Assembly (NCBI GenBank): GCA_001949185.1
Contig: BDGG01000003.1
Coordinates: 553,612 to 617,611 of the forward strand
Source: Ramazzottius varieornatus
Taxonomy: Eukaryota > Tardigrada > Eutardigrada > Parachela > Ramazzottiidae
Direction: 5' to 3'
Length of the DNA stretch: 64,000 nt
The notes beneath the pieces are model-generated. The model was not told the origin of the DNA. It worked only from the letters and a program-made list of their open reading frames with translations, and did no database searches. Positions 1-12,273 of the stretch are shown here, piece by piece. How positions within the stretch are numbered: position 1 is the stretch's first letter; every line of letters starts with the position of its first letter. Made by a program: the position numbers and the translations under genes.

Positions 1-49
1 TAGTCGTGAACTGATTACTTGCAGTTAGTTCTGCCTAGCCAAAAATATA

Positions 50-1784
50 TTAATTCCGCGTTTCGTTTGTCCTACCAACAAAAATGCCAAGCTCATCGGA
101 ATGCCGATATCCCAGCTTGTACAATTTCCGTCCAGGGTTGTCCTCGTCTTCCGCCTCATCTTCATGGCGCCAAACTACATTGAGGTTCTGCTTCGCTCGC
201 TCATTCCCCTTCTTCTCTTCCATACTAGAACAGATCGGAACTTTGCTACAATTAAGATGAATATCTGCTCACGTTCTCATACATGATACGCGCGAAAGAG
301 GTGACTTACGTGGTCGAAGCGGCTACTTTGCTTCGCACCTCGAAGCTCTGTCGTTCTCCCAGGTTCCGCACTCGTTTCATCAGTCGAAAATACCCTGATC
401 CATTCGTTGCTGCCTCACGTTCTCTGCCTGGCTCCGTTTCCACACTACGACCCACCCTATCTCTACTTCGGTCGCGCTGGTCTTCCGGGTTGGATCGTCG
501 GGCAGCGTGCCGATCTGGAGTAGGCGATCGCTTCCGCCGCGCGTCATCCCGTCGATGGATTCCGTTATCTCTACCACTAACTTTGACCAGCGGGTCGCTT
601 TGGCGTCGCGAAGCAGCTGAGGGGGGAGCGGAGATCGCGCTCAGTCGAAGAAGAATGTCCTTCTCGGCACTTACTTCCGGTTGACTGGTACCAGCTACAA
701 GCATAAATATCGTCTCGGACTTCTGTATCAAATCACTTGTTTTAGCGCAGAAATGACCAATAAACAAACTGTAATCCATATCCAGTAAAGTTTTGGGCAT
801 ATTTATACCTTTTCGCGGAAGCTCTGTGGAACTTGAGACTTCAGGAGCCTGCTTGCGATCGCTCTTTAGCGAATCAATGCGTGGATCCTTGGGATACTGA
901 CTGGCACTATAAGACGGATAATCCATTTTGTGACTGGCTGTAACGCTATTGAGACCGTTGGGCTGCGGATGACTTCTGTCAATATGAGCTCGCGCTTTTA
1001 CGAGACCTGGTGCTTGAACAATGTCCAGCGTTCGCAGCACTGGTTTCACGAACGAGTTCAGAGCGGGAAAACTCGGCTGGGTTGCCGCTCTGAAAATAGG
1101 CAAGTTTTCGGCTCTTTTAACAAGCCCACCAGCTGGTCTACTCGAAGAACCGACTGGTGGCTTCAGCGTGGTGGCCAGGCTATTTTGCTGGCTTTGAAGA
1201 GGCTGATGATGGCCGATTGAGGACTTCGTAATATTCACGACAAACGGCACTGACATTTTACTTGATGGCCGCTTAACTTGGCTGGCTAGGTTCTTCGTAG
1301 GCTCGTTGACTACTCGTTGTGGAAGGCTTGTAGGCTTCGGTGGCGTCACTTGGTTGACAGGTTGGCTGGGAATGTTCGCGAAGGGTTCTCCAATCTCGAC
1401 ACTACTTTCCACTTCCGTTACCGGTGGAGTGCGCATGGCTTGTAGGACATCCACGAAGTTGAACCCCAGAGAGACATCTGGCGTTTTGTCGAAGTACGGT
1501 CGAGCTGCTGGAACGACAATGGAAGCTGGGACGACAAACGGGCTGGACGGAGCATGATAGGCTGTGGAGATGGGAGGGCTGAGGACCGGAGGACTTGAGG
1601 GTAACTGCTGTAGACGGGTGGCCGGTGATCCTGCCGAAGTAACGACGCATGCTGGCGGCGTTGAGGGATATTCTGGTGAAGTCTGAGTTGGAGACGGTAC
1701 AATGACGGTCGACGGCTTCCGAGAAGGCCGAGGAGTAAAGACTGGGTTGGATATCTTTTCTGATGAATTCCCCCTAGCTCGCAT
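50..1784 (-). CDS. Unrecognised Ser/Pro-rich protein, two exons
   Basis: I do not recognise this gene. Coding exons are 1784-310 and 224-50 on the minus strand, 549 residues in all. The first exon ends on a GTAAGT donor after two bases of a codon; the second follows a TTCTAG acceptor, and the joined frame stays open to a TAA at 52-50. The first 300 or so residues are low-complexity and rich in Ser, Pro and Val, like a disordered region. A short hydrophobic patch (MDYSLFIGHFCAKTSD, then IFMLVAGTS) follows. The stretch before the splice is rich in Arg, Asp and Ser, in the style of RS-type nuclear proteins. The second exon encodes an acidic, charged tail ending in a GIFVGRTN-like motif. More 5' exons are possible. 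Exon structure is moderately sure, function unknown. Confidence 0.6.
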
Positions 1785-2171
1785 GTTGCCTCCCTAATGG
1801 ACGACCTGCAGTTACAAACTTGATATTGATAACGTCATCACAAAATTCTTTGATGAAAAGAGATAATATGAAATAATACCTCTTGTAGATAAACGAGTAC
1901 GCACGGCGGAAAGGGGTTAACGGAAATCCAGGCGGAACTTCCCACGATGGCGAAAATACCCATAGACAATCACGAAATAAAGTCTGACCTGGAGAAAGTG
2001 TGCCAAAAAGTTTCCATAAGATTTTCGTGAAAAGCTTGTCTTAAAATTCCTGACTGCGGTACAATGCGAAAGCCGGATCCTTGTCACGGAAACCCCCACG
2101 AAGTATCACATGGCCCTGACATGACCAGCGTGACGTCACCGCAGAAACGTCATGTCCCTGTGGTGTAATGG

Positions 2172-2221
2172 NNNNNNNNNNNNNNNNNNNNNNNNNNNNN
2201 NNNNNNNNNNNNNNNNNNNNN
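2172..2221. other. Assembly gap (50 N)
   Basis: Exactly 50 N. A round number like this is usually a placeholder, so the true distance between the flanks is unknown. The gap lies between the 5' end of the Ser/Pro-rich gene and the 3' end of fibrillarin. I see no coding exon on either side of it within 300 bases. Confidence 0.95.
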
Positions 2222-2604
2222 CCAAGCCAGCTTGCAGAAGCTCCCATAACGAGAACCAGTGTTCCCTTAACCGCAGCGCAACATCAATGTAGTCGGCACG
2301 TCAAGAAGTCTGCGCGAGGTCAGCTTTTGATGTTTTTTTTAGCTTCGATGTTCCACGACATCATCGCAGTAAGAACAGAAGCCCAACTTCAAGAAGCTTC
2401 TCACAGAACTACAAATTGCCTAACAAGTAAGAAAGATTTTTCTATCGAACTTCAGTGTAGTGCTAGTCTAACATTCAGTAAACCAGAAGGTGTGTGAATA
2501 AAATAAGAGCAACAAAAAGTGTCCGACTGGAAAATTTACATCGAAGAAATGTGTAAAATCTTCACATCAAAACTTCAACTCATCAACGTTTCTTCCTCTT
2601 TTCC

Positions 2605-4207
2605 TTATTTCTTTGCCGGTGGCCTACAAGAGAAAGAAGCAACATCAGATTATCATCCGGGAAGGCGAGCCAAGGTATTTTTACCTGTACTGACCAGCCA
2701 CGACGGCGTGATCACGTTCGTACGGTTCCAATGTAACTTGTTCCAACGGTTTGATTTTCTCCGACTGGAGCTTCTTGACTTCTTCGGCGAAGACTGCTTC
2801 AGGTTGTGCCGTACTGTCGATGCAGTTGGCTTTGATGGAAATGACGACGTGACCGCCATTCTTCAGGTAGTGATGGGCATTGAGAGCGACGATACGGGCT
2901 TGATCAGGCTGTGCCACATCGGCGAAGATGACATCGACCATGTCGACAATCATCCGATACTTCTGGGGATGTCTGGCATCTTCGATGATCGGGACGATGT
3001 TTGTCCTCTTCTTGGCGGCGTTGATTAGGTCGCGACCCGATCGGTGTGAAAACTCCACGGCGTAAACCAATCCTTCCTGAACGCGAACAGAAGATCAATT
3101 TTTTCGCACAAGGCCGTGCCAATGTTTTGCAACTCAAGGTCGTGCTGAGATGTTCGTCTCATTCCAAGTTCCAACGGCATTCGCTTCGTAATTCTTACCT
3201 TCCCAACGACGTCTGAAACATGTGAAACAGTAGTCCCAGAAGCAGCACCAAGGTACAGGACTTTGCTACCCGGCCCAAGCCAGATATTCTCGATGCCAGC
3301 CATCACAGCAGCAGCCAACTTTGAACGGAAAGGGTTCCAGATGCGATATTCAGTCTTCGCTCCATTCTCTCCCTACAAAAACAGACAGACAGTTTGATAA
3401 AAACATTGGCGCAACCATCGTACTTCTTTCCTACCGAAGAAAATCCAAAATACAAACGGCAAACAGCCAAGAATAAGAAATAAGCCGACTGCAGGGAGAA
3501 AGCGTAAGACGGCACAGATCGATACTGAGTCCACTATCAAGGCCGTGTCGAAAGAATCAGCTGGTTGCTTCTTCTGCTTCCCGTCGATCCAAAGCACGTC
3601 AGGAGACACTTCGCTGGATAAAAATTAACTCACATCAACGCTGATTCTCTTCTCTCCGTAGACAGAGTCTCCGGGTGTTGAGTTGATGGTGCACAGAGCG
3701 TCCTCCTTGCCTCGAGAGACGAAGATGCCGGGGTGACGATGTGGTTCAACGACGACAGTTTTGCCTCCTCTCATTCCACCACCACCACGTCCTCCACCTG
3801 TGACAAAACGCTCGCAATTCTGTCTGAAAATCGCAGCGATATCAACAGGAAACTTACGGCCTCGTGGTGCTCCTCGTCCGCCTCTTCCACCCCTTCCACG
3901 ATCACCGAAGCCTCCTCGGCCACCTGGTGATCCAAAGCCTCTACCTCGTCCACCGAAGCCTCCTCCGCGTCCACCTCGATCTCCTCCGCGGAATCCACCT
4001 CTGTCACCCCCGCCAAAACCTCCTCTATCTCCTCCACCAGCTTTGAAGCCTCCGCGATCGCCAAAACCACGGCCACGCGATCCACCGCGATCACCTCCGC
4101 GAAAGCCTCCACCACGCGCCGGACCTGCAATCACACCTTTCTAGTACACCACACTCAGTCCGTGATCTTCTACTCCGCATGAACGGCTACTTACGATCGA
4201 ATCCCAT
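2605..4207 (-). CDS. FBL: Fibrillarin (rRNA 2'-O-methyltransferase)
   Basis: This is the catalytic subunit of box C/D snoRNPs, which methylates rRNA ribose 2'-OH in the nucleolus using S-adenosylmethionine. Six coding exons (4207-4195, 4124-3858, 3797-3634, 3372-3199, 3076-2685, 2623-2605) join to 1029 bases, 342 residues. The tiny first exon encodes only MGFD plus one base. Residues 5 to about 100 form a Gly/Arg-rich GAR domain of RGG and FGG repeats. The methyltransferase domain follows: the [10 protein letters not shown] start, the SAM loop [17 protein letters not shown], then [38 protein letters not shown] and [12 protein letters not shown]. The protein ends YRPPAKK. All intron phases agree. 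Introns range from 60 to 261 bp. The start was chosen because the splice from GATC|GTAAGT to TTGCAG|GT restores the family N-terminus. Confidence 0.96.
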
Positions 4208-5208
4208 TGTTGCTTCTCTCTTTCAGATAGGGACAGAAGAAATTACGGGATACGGGAAGCAGTTGAGCAAGACAACGACGTCAAAAGTCAAAACTTCGAA
4301 CAGGAAAGCCGGAGAGGATTTCGCAATACCACTCACTGGTTCAATCAAGCTAAACTCCCAATCAATCAAGTTGGAGTTTTGCGCAGGTCAGCATGAAATT
4401 ACTGCTCCTTGCTCGTTTAACCTGATTGGCTCACCCAATATAAATGACCAGTCACCAGCACGAGTCAGCGCAATGGAACCGCTTGACTGAATTCCGTCCG
4501 CGTGTCAGTCAAATCAAGTGAATCAAACGAAGCTCACCACGATACACATACCGCAGCCATGACATCAGCGGCGGTATTCTTAGCTACAGGGCAAATTACC
4601 GAAGTGTGCTAAAGCTGATCAGCACAAGTCTGCGTGAGTGTCTATCCAGGCCAGTGAAGGCTGCGCCGGCAAGTTTGTGTGTCTGTCTTGTTTGAAAGTG
4701 TCGAGTGCAAATATTGGCTTCTCATCCCTAGGCCGATTACGCCAAGGCAAACGACGAGGAGGAAGACCTGACGCCGACTCTGGTGGATCTTTTTCACTTC
4801 AACTTTCTTAAACTCAATAAAGCCAAAAATACTTTCACGTCAGAGTATAAAAATTACTTGAAAATCTTCATCGATGACACTTCACGGCAAAATGACGACA
4901 GAGAGAGAAGAGAAAGAAGTACAAAACAAAAAACTATGCGCAACGTCAAGAGATTCTCGCGGCTGCCATTTTCTGTGGAACACACCTTCTTGTTTCTTCA
5001 CTTCACAAAAGACAAGTTAAAACGTGATATCAATATAACGGTTAGAGACTTCCTTTGACAACGAAGGCAAAAAAACCAACATGGCGGATAAAATGGCTAG
5101 AAAGAAGGGGAGGAGCTACATACTACAACAGAAGGGAAGCGAGAGAGAATGGGGCGCGACGAACTTCTTTGGCAGCCAATGATGAGACATGACCACAGTC
5201 CAGCCCAC
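4208..5208. other. Intergenic, upstream of fibrillarin
   Basis: This spans from the fibrillarin start to the stop codon of the MARVEL gene, both on the minus strand, so it should hold the fibrillarin promoter and the MARVEL 3'UTR. Short open frames on both strands have no recognisable product. I see no clear repeat. Confidence 0.5.
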
Positions 5209-5835
5209 CTACAACGTCTTGGGTCCCGCCAGCTCCTTGCGCGACATGACGAACGAACCGATGAAGAGGAGGCCGTTGAGGATGGCGATGGCTCCAGCCG
5301 CGATGCGCAGACCCTCATTGTCCATGATCTGTCGGCTATAGCTGTCGTACTTCCACTGTACCGTCATGACAATCTCCAGGATGCCGGCCGCCAGCAGCAT
5401 CAGGGCCAGCAGAAGGTTGGCCACGTTCTCCAGGGTGGTGGCTTTGGGGATGATCATGGCCGACGTGGTGTGGAAGAGGTACGAGATGAGGATGATAGCC
5501 AGCACCGTGATGACCGCCGTGTGGGCACACAGGAAGAAGACCTCCCCCACCAGGAACTGCTCGCGCATGTACGACAACCAGGGATGCTGGGGAACGGGGT
5601 TGGGGTTCAGCGAGCCTTCCGTCGTAATCAGTGGCCGGTGTTCTTGGCGCAGCGAGGCGATTAGGCCCAAGGCCACGGCAGCCAGGATCAGCTCGACAAT
5701 CTTGAGGATGCCGGGAATCTTGCCCAGGTAGTTGGAGTTGAAGCCGGGCGTCGACGTGATGGTGGCGTTGACCGAGTTGGTCTGGTTCCCCTTGGTGATG
5801 CTGTAATTCAGCGTCTTGGTCGTTGTTGTCACCAT
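5209..5835 (-). CDS. MARVEL-domain four-span membrane protein
   Basis: A 208-residue protein with a single coding exon. The ATG (MVTTTTKTLNYS) was chosen because a pyrimidine-rich TTTCTTTCAG acceptor lies about 30 bases upstream, implying a non-coding or spliced 5' leader. Four hydrophobic segments are clear: about residues 40-60 (ILKIVELILAAVALGLIASL), 95-120 (around VGEVFFLCAHTAVITVLAIILI), 130-155 (VANLLLALMLLAAGILEIVM) and 175-195 (IAAGAIAILNGLLFIGSFVM). This layout, with short tails and the opening KIVELI motif, is that of MARVEL proteins (plasmolipin, CMTM, synaptogyrin type), which act in membrane apposition and vesicle traffic. GC content is clearly higher than in the flanks. Family call fairly sure, subfamily not assignable. 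Confidence 0.8.
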   Translation of the reverse strand: MVTTTTKTLNYSITKGNQTNSVNATITSTPGFNSNYLGKIPGILKIVELILAAVALGLIASLRQEHRPLITTEGSLNPNPVPQHPWLSYMREQFLVGEVFFLCAHTAVITVLAIILISYLFHTTSAMIIPKATTLENVANLLLALMLLAAGILEIVMTVQWKYDSYSRQIMDNEGLRIAAGAIAILNGLLFIGSFVMSRKELAGPKTL

Positions 5836-7911
5836 TGTGGCGGCGGGCTTTTTCGGGAGACTTCCTGAAAGAAAACAAACACACAGACTCAACAAGGAGC
5901 AAGGAAAGACGGTCGCGTCGGGACTATCGCTGGGGAATATTCCGGCTCAACAGAGACACAACGGCAAAATGGCAGAGATGCAATGTCCGTACGGCGTAAA
6001 TGGCAACTGACTGAAAACTGACGAACGTAACCGGCAGACGATGGCAGCCTTTTCAGCCATGATGCAAAATCCGGTTTAGCCGGGAAAGCCCGCCTTCCTT
6101 CTAGCCCGGCATTGGCTGGGCCGGCCTGCCGGGGTAAATTCCCATGGCGGCAGTTCGGCCCCTCTTCCTGCTTGACCCTCTTTCCGCGAATCATGCCTGA
6201 TTTATGACTGGTCGATCGCTATCAGTCATTGGCTGGAATCCACCCTGCTTACGGGCTCAGTGACTCATGTGAAGGAGCCTGGCTCATGCCTTCTATGAAG
6301 GGTGCATTCGGTACAAACATCTGGATGACGTCAGGCTGGTCTGACAATTGTGCACGGCCTTTCAATGTAAAGTTTGTATATGGTTGAGCTTGCCATGGTC
6401 GAACCGGGAACTTGGGAAAGATGATCGAGTTCTCGGAAACTGGTTTCTCGTCCCGCGAGCGAAATTTCTGGGTCATTTAATCTATTTTGGGATTTGGATC
6501 AGAGGATCCAGGCACGTACGCTGTTTGGGAGAGTGGCGTGAGCTCGTATCGGAAATCAGACAAGCTCTCACAGAGGCTTTTCGTCTAACGCTGGAAATAA
6601 TTTCATAGAGTCGCGCAGGCTGCAATCAACATTGCTGCGGAATAAATTGCAGAAGTTTATCTTGCCTAGTAATTTTCATTGAACAGACAGCTTGCAAGAG
6701 AGTGTTCCTGCACCGTACAGCATTCTGGAACTGGTTTTGGCGGTGAGTAAATTCTTGAGTAAATTGCCGCCATTAGGAATGCCGGTGAGCAGCAGGGTTA
6801 TCTGGCCTTATAGCGGTGAATTCGCTGACAGCAGGAAAATTAATACCGCAGAAGTCTGTTTATCTGGTTGTTTGAAATCGATTGTTTTTTTTCATGGTGA
6901 ATAAAGAATGAGAAATCGTGTCGGAAGTCATTCGCCCAGTCATCGGCATGAGTGATGCTTTGTAAAGACGCGACAGTAATGTGGAGTGGACATAATCATA
7001 ACTTTGTCACTTGGCGCATTCATCAAAACCGCTCACTGATCAGATTAGGCCTGTGTGACGTCATGGCGAGTCGACGCTGTAGCCCAGGAACGCAATAATT
7101 ACTACACAGTTGGACTCACGAGTCACGATTTCCTGGTATGCGGTAATTATCGACTTTCCGACGGTCCGAAGCGTTAATTAACTCTTGACCGCAGCTGGAA
7201 TTTATTCCATCTCAAATTGCTTGGAAATGACATTGTCAAGCTTCTGATGAAGAGGATGAAGGTTATGGAAACAGAGAGGCAGAACCCGAAAACTGAAAAC
7301 ACAGCAAGAAAGACGACGACGACTTCCATTCGGCCACGCGTGCATTTCGGTCAAAAGGAAACGAAAACCGGTCTGGCGCCTATTTTAAGATGCCTCTCAC
7401 GATTGCATTCCTTAGCGATTATTTATAAATCTCTCCCACACACAAAAGCCACGTTGAAGTCTTGTGTAAAGTTTTTATTGAGAAAAGAAGGCAAGAGAAA
7501 ATGGCGTCTTGAATGACTTGCGCTGAGAGAAAATCGGTGATGCACGCAGGTGACTGACGTGCGCAGCGTGCCATGCGCACCACTCCGGTGTGCACTCCAG
7601 GTCTTCCCTCTGGACTATTCCCGCCCTTGCTTCCTTTCACACAGTAAACAGTATCTTTACACAGCAATCAATTCAAGGAGAATTCCCCTTGCAATTGGGA
7701 ACTGGGCTACTGCAGTCGAATTACCGTACGTGCTTTGCGTTGATCGGGCGCAAGCTCTGTCATGAACCGCGCGATCGATGATGTTCAAGGGAGCTCTTCC
7801 TGCCAGCAAGCCACTTCATGGCGTGCAAACATCTGTCGAGAGCGGCCATTCTGAAATATTTGAATATTCAATAACGAACAAAGCTTCTCAATAATACGCG
7901 ATCGTTTTCAG

Positions 7912-8020
7912 GCTCGAAACTATCCGCAAAAAAGTTGAGAAAGCCTTCTTAGATCGACAGATGGACAACTTCGCCGACGAGGAAGTCTTTTCGAACTGGC
8001 GCAGCGATCAACTCAATCAA
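7912..8020 (+). CDS. Candidate internal exon, unrecognised gene
   Basis: This 109-base segment has a good acceptor (ATCGTTTTCAG) and a good donor (CAA|GTGAGA). In one frame it encodes 36 charged residues beginning LETIRKKVEKAFLDRQ and ending in SNWRSDQLNQ, the composition of a helical or coiled-coil segment. Nothing adjacent joins to it convincingly, though other exon-like pieces on the same strand lie at 8664-8834 (opening after CACCAG, ending before GTACGT) and 8971-9029. It could be an exon of an unrecognised plus-strand gene, a fragment left by duplication, or chance. Confidence 0.3.
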
Positions 8021-8033
8021 GTGAGACGTGGGT

Positions 8034-8103
8034 AGCCATTGGCGCACGTGTGTAGCGTTGATGGCTGCAAGAATGCGCCACTGGGGGAAAACAATCTGAT
8101 CCA
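8034..8103. repeat. Foldback hairpin, AGTGGCGCA family (degenerate copy)
   Basis: The arms are CCATTGGCGCA and TGCGCCACTGG with a loop of about 27 bases. The right flank GGAAAACAATCT resembles the GGAAAACGATCT flank of the copy at 61.7 kb. It looks like a fourth, diverged member of the short foldback family found three times near NEDD1. Confidence 0.45.
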
Positions 8104-10130
8104 TATGGTTCTGATTCAGTTGATCGCTTGAACACAGCATGGCATTTTTTGTCGCTCTTTGGCTCCTCTGGATCGCCGAGCTTTGATATGGGTTCAGTTG
8201 GTGTTCGCGAGCTTCGAACACGCTGTGGGTCGTTCGTGAGCGATAATTTTGCGGCGAAAGAAAAACAAGAGCAACACTCGGCACGTTACGCACTAGCAGC
8301 TACTTGATAATGGCGTGGATTGTCTTGTTACGTAACGTGATACACGAGGAAAACAAGCTGGCGTGATATTTGATGTCTGACGCCGCGAGTACTATGATCT
8401 CCCGCCATGGTAGCTGGGCGATCCGCTACGGATAGAGTGATGGTTCACTGTACGAACTCTTGCACTACGCGGATGCTGAGGAGCAAGTCGTCGAACGGAG
8501 AGGCGAAGAGGCCTCACGCACGCACACATGCAGTTTCCGCACGTCAGCCATTTCGCTCTGCAATTCCATGCTCGTTCATCATTTCTCCCCTGTCAAGGTC
8601 GCTGGTAAAAATATCCCCGAGAGATGAGCAACACGAGCTACCGATTAACTAATCTTCCTCACCAGCCACATTCACATCTCCGGATCCACGCCCGCAGCGC
8701 GTGCAGTGTAATCCTGTAATTAGTTTCGCGAGGAAAGCCAGAGAGCATCGTTCCATCAACTCGGTCAATCCACAGGTCCTCCAATCAACTGAGCCACAAG
8801 CTATTCCGGAAAACCAATCAACGGTTGCCAAAGGAGTACGTTGACGTCTGCGCGGAGCAGTGGAATGGTTCGATTGATTGGACCAGCCCTCAGTAACTTG
8901 ATTGACTTCTGAGTTCTTGTCGAAGACTGAGAGCCATCTACGCGCTCGCTTCTTTCAATTCCTGCAGAACTGTGTCGTAATTTCCGGTACCAGGAGTGGT
9001 GATTGTGGTCATGGAAGCGATATGACTAGGTAATGAGTTATTTGCACCCACGCGTGGCTTTTATGGTCGCTATAGAGTGCAATTAAGTCTTGTTCATTGC
9101 TTCTTCTGCCAGAGAAACACTTCTTTCAAGTACCACGCATTCCTCTGGCCAATTATTCAGTCGAATTTGAACTTAATGAATTACAAGATATGAGTATGTA
9201 ACGAGCCACCTTATCGCAAGGTGGAAAGCTGGAAGAAAGTGGATTTGGAAGGACAACTTCCGTGTGGTTTGCAATATCATTCCTTGGCTTGATTAATTGA
9301 TGAAGCAGAGAGGAATGACAAATTCCCGCGAGGATCATCACGGTTAAGCCTACACGAGTAGCGACTCTCTGTCTCTCTTGGAATTTCAGTGTTTTCACAA
9401 ATGTGTTACAAACAGTCATGCGGAACACCCAGAAATGAACCGCTTCAAGGAATGTCTGATGGGTCATTGGAGTGAGGCATCTAGGTGGAGGATCTGGCGA
9501 GATAGTAGAGTGTACAGAGAGGAATGCAATGGATCTGGTGTTTGTTGCCTGTCGATAGCGTGGATTATTTATCTTGACAGGAAGTGCCTTTGGCACATGG
9601 CCGTATGTCTCCACATGGCTGACGGACTTAAGTTTACTACCCCGACTCATCCCATGATTTATCAAGTTGATCCCTGCATCGCAGACCAGGAAGTTTGTGA
9701 TAGCTGTACAGGCGAGGTTGCAGAATGAATCTGAATCACACCCAAACAAGGCATGTGATTCCATATCAAGTGTCCTTCCCTACAACGTTACTTCCTGGCG
9801 TCAGCGAACCAACAACTTCACCAAGTAACACAATTCAGTGTTCATGTCTGTTTTATTAGAATTCATACCGAGGTTAAACTTCGAGCTTCAGCAGGCTTTT
9901 TCACTATCGGTATAGTTTCTCAAAGAGGAGAGGAGTTCAAATTTCAGACAATCAAAACAAAGATCGAATTCAAGAAGGAACCGCCATCATCAAAGATAAA
10001 TAGACAAAAAGCAAATCTATTTAGAGGCACTTTAAACCGGAAGGAAGTCAGAGGGGAACGGGAAGGAGGAAAGAGGCCCTTACTTAATGGCACACCAAAT
10101 CAACTCTAACGTCTTCCTCACCACAGAGTA

Positions 10131-11830
10131 TTACAAGCCTTTATTATAAAACAGGGCAGTATCATTAGTTGCTGCTTGCAGCTTTTTCTCCAGCTTGTGG
10201 CGAGGGATGGTGGATTCCTGCGGGAACAATCCGATGGCTAATGGCAGAGCCAGACCAAAAGACAGAGCACCCAGGGTGGCATTTACAGGCAGATAGGCTT
10301 TGGGGAAGCGAGTGAAAAGCGCTGTCTTCTCCAGCGCGGTCATGATTAATGGCGGGATTGTCAGGATGGGAGCCGGGAGAACGATGCGTGTCAGGGCTGT
10401 TTCTTTAATGGCATCGAAGGCTGCAATCTTCGAGGTACCAATTACCTAGAAAAGAAATTCTAAATCCGTGCAGTGTTCCCAGTTTCGAAAGGAAAGAGAA
10501 AAACACGTTGCTTGACTTTTGCCGCTCCGAAGAAAGAAAGATTAGAAGGATGCCATTTTCTTCCACCATTTGAGACCTAGTCAGACAAACGCGGCAATAT
10601 CGTAGCCTAGATCCGTAGCGCACGCTTTTGGCCATAACAGTAAAACCGTGCGCCACTTGCCAACACCGTCTGGTGGAGTTTGAGTTTCCTTTGAAAATTC
10701 CAGATGCGAAAGTTTCTCAGAGCCGTAGCTCACCTTTTTATTTTTGTCGTACACTTCAATTCCAGTATTCAGCTCTTGTCGACGCATCAGGAAGACGTTA
10801 CAGACGTTAGCTACTGCGACGGCGGGGAAGGGAACGAACTTCTGAATGAGGAGACGACGAGCAGGAGTAAGGCTCTTCGCCCGAGTTATCAGCTGGTTGA
10901 GTCCGACAGCAATGCCTACTGCGCTCGTTACAGCTCCTGAAACGAAGAAAACACAAGCATATCACTGGATATTCTTTATAAAAGATTCATTTCTGTTTTA
11001 GGAAGCCGATGCCGCTGGAAAACGTCGGAGACCTAAACCGGAAACTCAACGGCGAATATTCATGTGTTCGCGCGTGAAATGACTAACAGAACCGTGACCG
11101 GAAGTGCAAAGACTTATTAATAGTAGATTGATTGGTCCAGCTTGATTCGGCAACCAGCGTCTGATTGTTGATTTGTCTGGCTTCCTCGGAAGGCAAATAT
11201 TTGACTTCCGCCAGTTCAAACAGGTCCACCTTCTCTCGGAACTTTATCTCACCTAAATAACCTTCGATGAATTTAGCAGTAGGTGTCGGTCGCGTGGCGT
11301 TGCGGTTGCTAAAGTTGACACAAGCATTGTGACTTTGATTTAGCCATTGCCAAAAGATAATGGATGGTAGTGATGGGTTGGGAAGCAGCATTCCCGCAAC
11401 AATGGGTGACCCTGCAAGAACACGTCGTTAGCATCTTTCCACTAATTTACTACACGTAGAGAAGAGAAAATAGTGTGATGTACGCACCAAATGGCACATA
11501 CCCAGACATGCGGAACGGCATAAAGATTTTTTCGCCTGTGTCGGGGTGAATGATGGCTTGGACGATCTTTTGTGCTTGCCATAGCTCCTCGTTCGTCACT
11601 CCGGGCGGAAGTCGCCCGTCTCTGTATGCGTTCAGCAGGTCCTGGGCCTTCCTCAGCTGCTCGTCCGTCGTCAGGAGTGTTCGGGGATCGATGATGTTGA
11701 AAAAATGCCGTACACGGCCCGTGTAGGTGCTGAGATCGTAGCGTGACTTCCCCAGCTGAAAAGCATCCGTTTCTCTGGAAGACGCTCTTGAGAACTGTGA
11801 GGCTTCCATGATCGGCAGCGTATTAGCCAT
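10131..11830 (-). CDS. SFXN: Sideroflexin (mitochondrial serine/amino-acid transporter)
   Basis: Sideroflexins are multi-span proteins of the mitochondrial inner membrane; the SFXN1 type imports serine for one-carbon metabolism. Four coding exons (11830-11488, 11411-11253, 10936-10734, 10445-10131) join with agreeing phases to 1020 bases, 339 residues, close to the family's usual 320-330. Family marks in order: [16 protein letters not shown], the HPDTGEKIF motif, [40 protein letters not shown], and the C-terminal end FYNKGL. The N-terminus carries about 20 extra residues before the conserved part; an in-frame TTTTAG acceptor lies just upstream of the ATG, so the exact start is less sure. The gene is divergent from TMEM256, with 443 bases between starts. 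Which paralogue (SFXN1/3 or another) cannot be settled by eye. Confidence 0.95.
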
Positions 11831-12273
11831 CCTTCCCGAAGGTCCTTCCGCCGGTCCGAGATTCTAAAACAAAATCAACAGGTTGTATGGAAGGTTTTTG
11901 ACGAGGAATAAGCATGCAGAAAGCTGGAGCCTGGGCCCTGGAGGACTGATAATAGGTAACAGGTTACATAACATTACATGACACAAAGTAAACAACGGGA
12001 CCTCCACACCCACACAACCACTGGACTGGACTTGACTTCCACGGGATAAGTAACGTAGGCCCATCTTGCCTACTGTAGTTCCATTGGGTTCGTCTGTACG
12101 CCTATTCCAGCTCGACTTCACATCGATCAAGTCATTCAAAGCGACCACTTCAATCAATTCACAACACACGCAGCAAAATTTGGTCGAAAAACTCCCGTCC
12201 AGTTTGCCTTTGCGGAACCAGTTACCCGTCTTACCTTTGACCCAAAGGAACAGAAGGTGAATTTGCCTGGGGG

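Larger units (their letters stand above)
5836..10130. other. Long stretch without a recognised gene
   Basis: This holds the 5' flank of the MARVEL gene and the 3' flank of sideroflexin. Neither strand has a long conserved frame. A few plus-strand segments look like exons (acceptor, open frame, donor) at about 6690-6750, 7207-7330, 7912-8020, 8664-8834 and 8971-9029, but I could not chain them into a recognisable protein. A short hairpin related to a repeat family of the NEDD1 region sits at about 8034-8103. The rest looks like ordinary intergenic sequence. Confidence 0.4.

Noticed and set aside
283-684. Arg/Ser-rich plus-strand frame of 133 codons
   Set aside because: Mirror of the Arg/Asp/Ser-rich part of the minus-strand gene, no splice or start support.
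3761-4144. Long Pro-rich frame on the plus strand
   Set aside because: It is the complement of the fibrillarin Gly/Arg-rich repeats; RGG codons read backwards give proline runs.
5336-5902. 188-codon frame overlapping the MARVEL gene
   Set aside because: His/Pro/Arg-rich shadow caused by the high GC content of the real exon.
9153-9764. Minus-strand frame of 203 codons
   Set aside because: Long for chance, but composition is random-like, no motif, no hydrophobic pattern, and the other strand is also open for 116 codons.
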